The notes beneath the pieces are model-generated. The model did not search any database and was not told where the DNA came from. It worked only from the letters and a program-made list of their open reading frames with translations. Of a DNA stretch of 64,000 nucleotides, positions 61,876 through 64,000 are shown one piece after another. Position 1 is the stretch's first letter. Every line of letters starts with the position of its first letter. A program made the translations under genes and the position numbers. Source of the stretch: Arthrobacter mangrovi (GTDB lineage: Bacteria > Actinomycetota > Actinomycetes > Actinomycetales > Micrococcaceae); contig NZ_BRVS01000005.1 in assembly GCF_026011795.1 (NCBI RefSeq), forward strand, positions 357,512-421,511. Reading direction: 5' to 3'.

Positions 61876-62586
61876 TTAGACACCTGCCTTCTGCTGGAGG
61901 CTGCGGAGCAGCACCGGCGGAACGACCTCGTCCATGGGCAGCCCGCGGCGGGCAGCCACGGCCTGCGGCTCTTCGAGGCGACGCAGTGCATCCACAGTGG
62001 CGTGGACGATGTTGATCGCGTTGGAGGAGCCGAGCGACTTCGACAGCACGTCGTGGACACCGGCGCACTCGAGTACGGCGCGGACCGGGCCACCGGCGAT
62101 AACACCGGTACCTGCCGATGCCGGACGGAGCATGACGACGCCTGCGGCTGCCTCACCCTGAACGCGGTGCGGGACGGTGCCGGCCACGATCGGAACGCGG
62201 AAGAAGGACTTCTTGGCCTCTTCCACGCCCTTGGCGATAGCGGCCGGAACTTCCTTGGCCTTGCCGTAGCCGACACCGACCAGGCCGTTGCCGTCGCCGA
62301 CAACTACCAGGGCGGTGAAGCTGAAGCGGCGTCCGCCCTTGACGACCTTGGCGACGCGGTTGATGGTCACAACGCGCTCGAGGTACTTGTCCTTCTCGGC
62401 GTCGCGGGCGTTGTCGCGGCCACCACGGCCGCCACGGTCGCCGCGTCCGCCGCGGTCGCTGCGCTCTCCACGACGGCCGCCGCGGCGGTCGTCCTGGGTC
62501 GAAGCCTTCTCTGCGGCGCCTGCGGTCGCGGTGGTCTCAGTTGCTTCAGTCACCTGAGTTTCCTTTTCGTTATTCTCAGCGGTCAC
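61876..62586 (-). CDS. rpsE: 30S ribosomal protein S5 with Arg/Gly-rich N-terminal extension
   Basis: A 236-residue S5. The core (about 65-236) has [40 protein letters not shown] and [20 protein letters not shown]. The first 65 residues are a charged extension with RGG-like repeats ([19 protein letters not shown]), longer than in E. coli S5 and typical of some actinobacteria. It overlaps rplR by 4 nt. Confidence 0.97.
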   Translation of the reverse strand: MTAENNEKETQVTEATETTATAGAAEKASTQDDRRGGRRGERSDRGGRGDRGGRGGRDNARDAEKDKYLERVVTINRVAKVVKGGRRFSFTALVVVGDGNGLVGVGYGKAKEVPAAIAKGVEEAKKSFFRVPIVAGTVPHRVQGEAAAGVVMLRPASAGTGVIAGGPVRAVLECAGVHDVLSKSLGSSNAINIVHATVDALRRLEEPQAVAARRGLPMDEVVPPVLLRSLQQKAGV

Positions 62587-62954
62587 AGTGCCAGCCCACC
62601 TTCGCGTGCGCCGTCGGCCACTGCCGCGATGCGACCGTGGTAACGGTTGCCGCCGCGGTCGAACACAACGGCCTCGACACCGGCAGCCTTGGCACGCTCG
62701 GCGACGAGCTCGCCGACGCGCTTGGACTTGGCGGTCTTGTCGCCGTCGAACGAACGCAGGTCGGCTTCCATGGTGGAAGCCGAAGCGACGGTGATGCCCT
62801 TGCTGTCATCGACAACCTGGACGAACACGTGGCGCGCGGAGCGGTTGACCACCAGGCGCGGACGGACCGCGCTGCCGGTGATGCGCTTACGGACGCGCAG
62901 GTGGCGGCGGCCGCGTGCGGCAGACTTGCTCTTACCCTTAATTCCGATAGCCAT
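62583..62954 (-). CDS. rplR: 50S ribosomal protein L18
   Basis: A 123-residue L18 that binds 5S r[41 protein letters not shown] and [20 protein letters not shown]. It lies 2 bp after rplF and overlaps rpsE. Confidence 0.97.
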   Translation of the reverse strand: MAIGIKGKSKSAARGRRHLRVRKRITGSAVRPRLVVNRSARHVFVQVVDDSKGITVASASTMEADLRSFDGDKTAKSKRVGELVAERAKAAGVEAVVFDRGGNRYHGRIAAVADGAREGGLAL

Positions 62955-62956
62955 GA

Positions 62957-63493
62957 TTACTTACCAGCCTTTCCGACCTTGCGGCGGATCTGCTCGCCAG
63001 CGTAACGGATGCCCTTGCCCTTGTAGGGGTCCGGCTTCCGCAGCTTGCGGATGTTGGCAGCAACCTCGCCGACCTGCTGCTTGTTGATTCCCGATACAGA
63101 GAGCTTGGTCGGACCCTCTACTGCAAAGGTGATGCCCTCGGGAGCCTTGACGGGGACCGGGTGGCTGTAGCCCAGGGCGAACTCGAGGTCCGAACCCTTG
63201 GCCTGCACGCGGTAACCGGTGCCGACGATTTCCAGGCTCTTCTTGTAGCCCTCGGTCACGCCGATGATCATGTTGCTGATCAGGGTGCGGGTCAGGCCGT
63301 GGAGGGAGCGGGATTCGCGCTCGTCGTTCGGGCGGGTAACGGTCAGGGTGCTGTCCTCCAGGGAAACCTGGATCGGGGAAGCGACCGTGTGGGTCAGTTC
63401 GCCCTTGGAGCCCTTGACGGAAACAACGTTGCCGTCAACCTTGACCTCGACGCCGGAGGGAACGGTGATGGGGAGACGTCCAATACGTGACAT
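62957..63493 (-). CDS. rplF: 50S ribosomal protein L6
   Basis: A 178-residue L6: [20 protein letters not shown], then [40 protein letters not shown] and the C-terminal [20 protein letters not shown]. It lies between rpsH and rplR. Confidence 0.98.
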   Translation of the reverse strand: MSRIGRLPITVPSGVEVKVDGNVVSVKGSKGELTHTVASPIQVSLEDSTLTVTRPNDERESRSLHGLTRTLISNMIIGVTEGYKKSLEIVGTGYRVQAKGSDLEFALGYSHPVPVKAPEGITFAVEGPTKLSVSGINKQQVGEVAANIRKLRKPDPYKGKGIRYAGEQIRRKVGKAGK

Positions 63494-63511
63494 TATTCTC
63501 TTTCCTTCCCG

Positions 63512-63910
63512 TTACCAGACGTAGGCGAGGACTTCGCCGCCCACGCCCTTCTTGCCGGCCTGACGATCAGTCATCAGTCCGGAAGAGGTGGACAGGATAG
63601 CGATGCCCAGGCCACCCAGCACGTGCGGCAGGTTGGTGGACTTTGCGTAAACGCGCAGACCGGGCTTGGAGATACGGCGGACGCCGGCAAGCGAACGCTC
63701 GCGGTTGGGACCGAACTTGAGGTCGATGGTCAGCTTCTTGCCGACCTCGGCCTCTTCTTCCTTCCAGCCGGCGATGTAGCCTTCGGCCTTCAGGATGTCG
63801 GCAACGCGTGCCTTCAGCTTGCTGTACGGCATGGACACACTCTCGTGGTATGCCGAGTTTGCATTGCGCAGACGAGTCAGCATGTCTGCGACAGGATCTG
63901 TCATTGTCAT
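63512..63910 (-). CDS. rpsH: 30S ribosomal protein S8
   Basis: A 132-residue S8: [20 protein letters not shown], then [17 protein letters not shown] and the C-terminal [20 protein letters not shown] with GEVLAYVW. It follows rplE; no rpsN lies between them. Confidence 0.98.
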   Translation of the reverse strand: MTMTDPVADMLTRLRNANSAYHESVSMPYSKLKARVADILKAEGYIAGWKEEEAEVGKKLTIDLKFGPNRERSLAGVRRISKPGLRVYAKSTNLPHVLGGLGIAILSTSSGLMTDRQAGKKGVGGEVLAYVW

Positions 63911-63971
63911 GGTGGGCTCTAGCCCTTCCCCGTAACGGTTTCCGTCGGTACGGACCTGTTACGTAGTTGGT

Positions 63972-64000
63972 TTAGTCTTCGGTCTGGAACGGGAAGCCCA
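63972..64000 (-). CDS. rplE: 50S ribosomal protein L5, last residues only
   Basis: The final nine residues (GFPFQTED and one partial codon) followed by TAA are visible, matching the conserved L5 C-terminus. Position directly before rpsH supports this. The rest lies beyond the window. Confidence 0.85.

Noticed and set aside
1..64000. tRNA, rRNA, CRISPR or insertion-sequence elements
   Set aside because: No cloverleaf-like gene, repeat-spacer array, transposase or terminal inverted repeat was recognised by eye; a dedicated tRNA/ncRNA scan was not possible.

Overview
This window is a 64 kb stretch of a high-GC actinobacterial chromosome, most likely from the Micrococcaceae (Arthrobacter-like). 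The evidence is the GC-rich coding style, the block rplE-rpsH-rplF-rplR-rpsE-rpmD-rplO-secY-adk-map / infA-rpmJ-rpsM-rpsK-rpoA-rplQ-truA / rplM-rpsI-glmM-coaA-glmS-acpS-nnrD-alr-tsaE-tsaB-rimI, many GTG/TTG starts, and several start codons 6-8 nt behind a -10 box (leaderless style). No rRNA, tRNA, CRISPR array or insertion sequence was recognised. Genus assignment is inference.

Layout from left to right. (1) 1-1105: rimI (cut by the window edge) and tsaB. (2) 1106-14333: a 13 kb accessory block separating tsaB from tsaE. Its left half is a catabolic cluster: a divergent GntR regulator, then an operon of FAD oxidase, DapA-family lyase, MFS transporter and aldehyde dehydrogenase, plus an M20 deacylase and a VOC protein. 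Its right half (9647-14304) is an unrecognised two-operon system resembling actinobacterial type VII secretion accessory loci: a small helical protein, a 398-residue protein ending in a glycine zipper, a membrane protein, and two paralogous copies of a two-gene module. Both operons start behind the same 22-bp palindromic element at identical distance from a -10 box. (3) 14334-16935: tsaE, alr and two small genes. (4) 16979-22438: an MmpL-type exporter with a coiled-coil insert and its TetR regulator, an AbiU2-like protein, and a DoxX protein divergent from a cysteine-containing regulator. (5) 22498-30323: nnrD/E and the treX-treY-treZ trehalose operon. (6) 30541-34483: lipoproteins, a DHFR-like reductase, an SDR, and a Ser/Thr kinase gene that appears frameshifted twice. 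(7) 34590-43395: acpS, glmS, coaA, a VanY-like carboxypeptidase, mscL, a dicarboxylate/glutamate carrier, a secreted acidic propeller-like protein and glmM. (8) 43703-44683: rpsI-rplM. (9) 45224-52839: a complete Flp/Tad pilus locus (pilin, TadE-like, TadG-like, CpaB, CpaE, CpaF, TadB, TadC, prepilin peptidase), placed between rplM and truA on the opposite strand, with visibly AT-richer early genes. (10) 52889-64000: truA and the alpha and spc ribosomal operons, interrupted by a NylC/DmpA-like P1 hydrolase gene between map and infA and by a strong intrinsic terminator between rplO and secY.

The main functional themes are cell-envelope precursor supply (glmS, glmM, alr, VanY), t6A tRNA modification (tsaB, tsaE), metabolite repair, trehalose synthesis from glycogen, translation and secretion, Flp pilus assembly, and a putative secretion-associated island that is the best candidate here for something undescribed.
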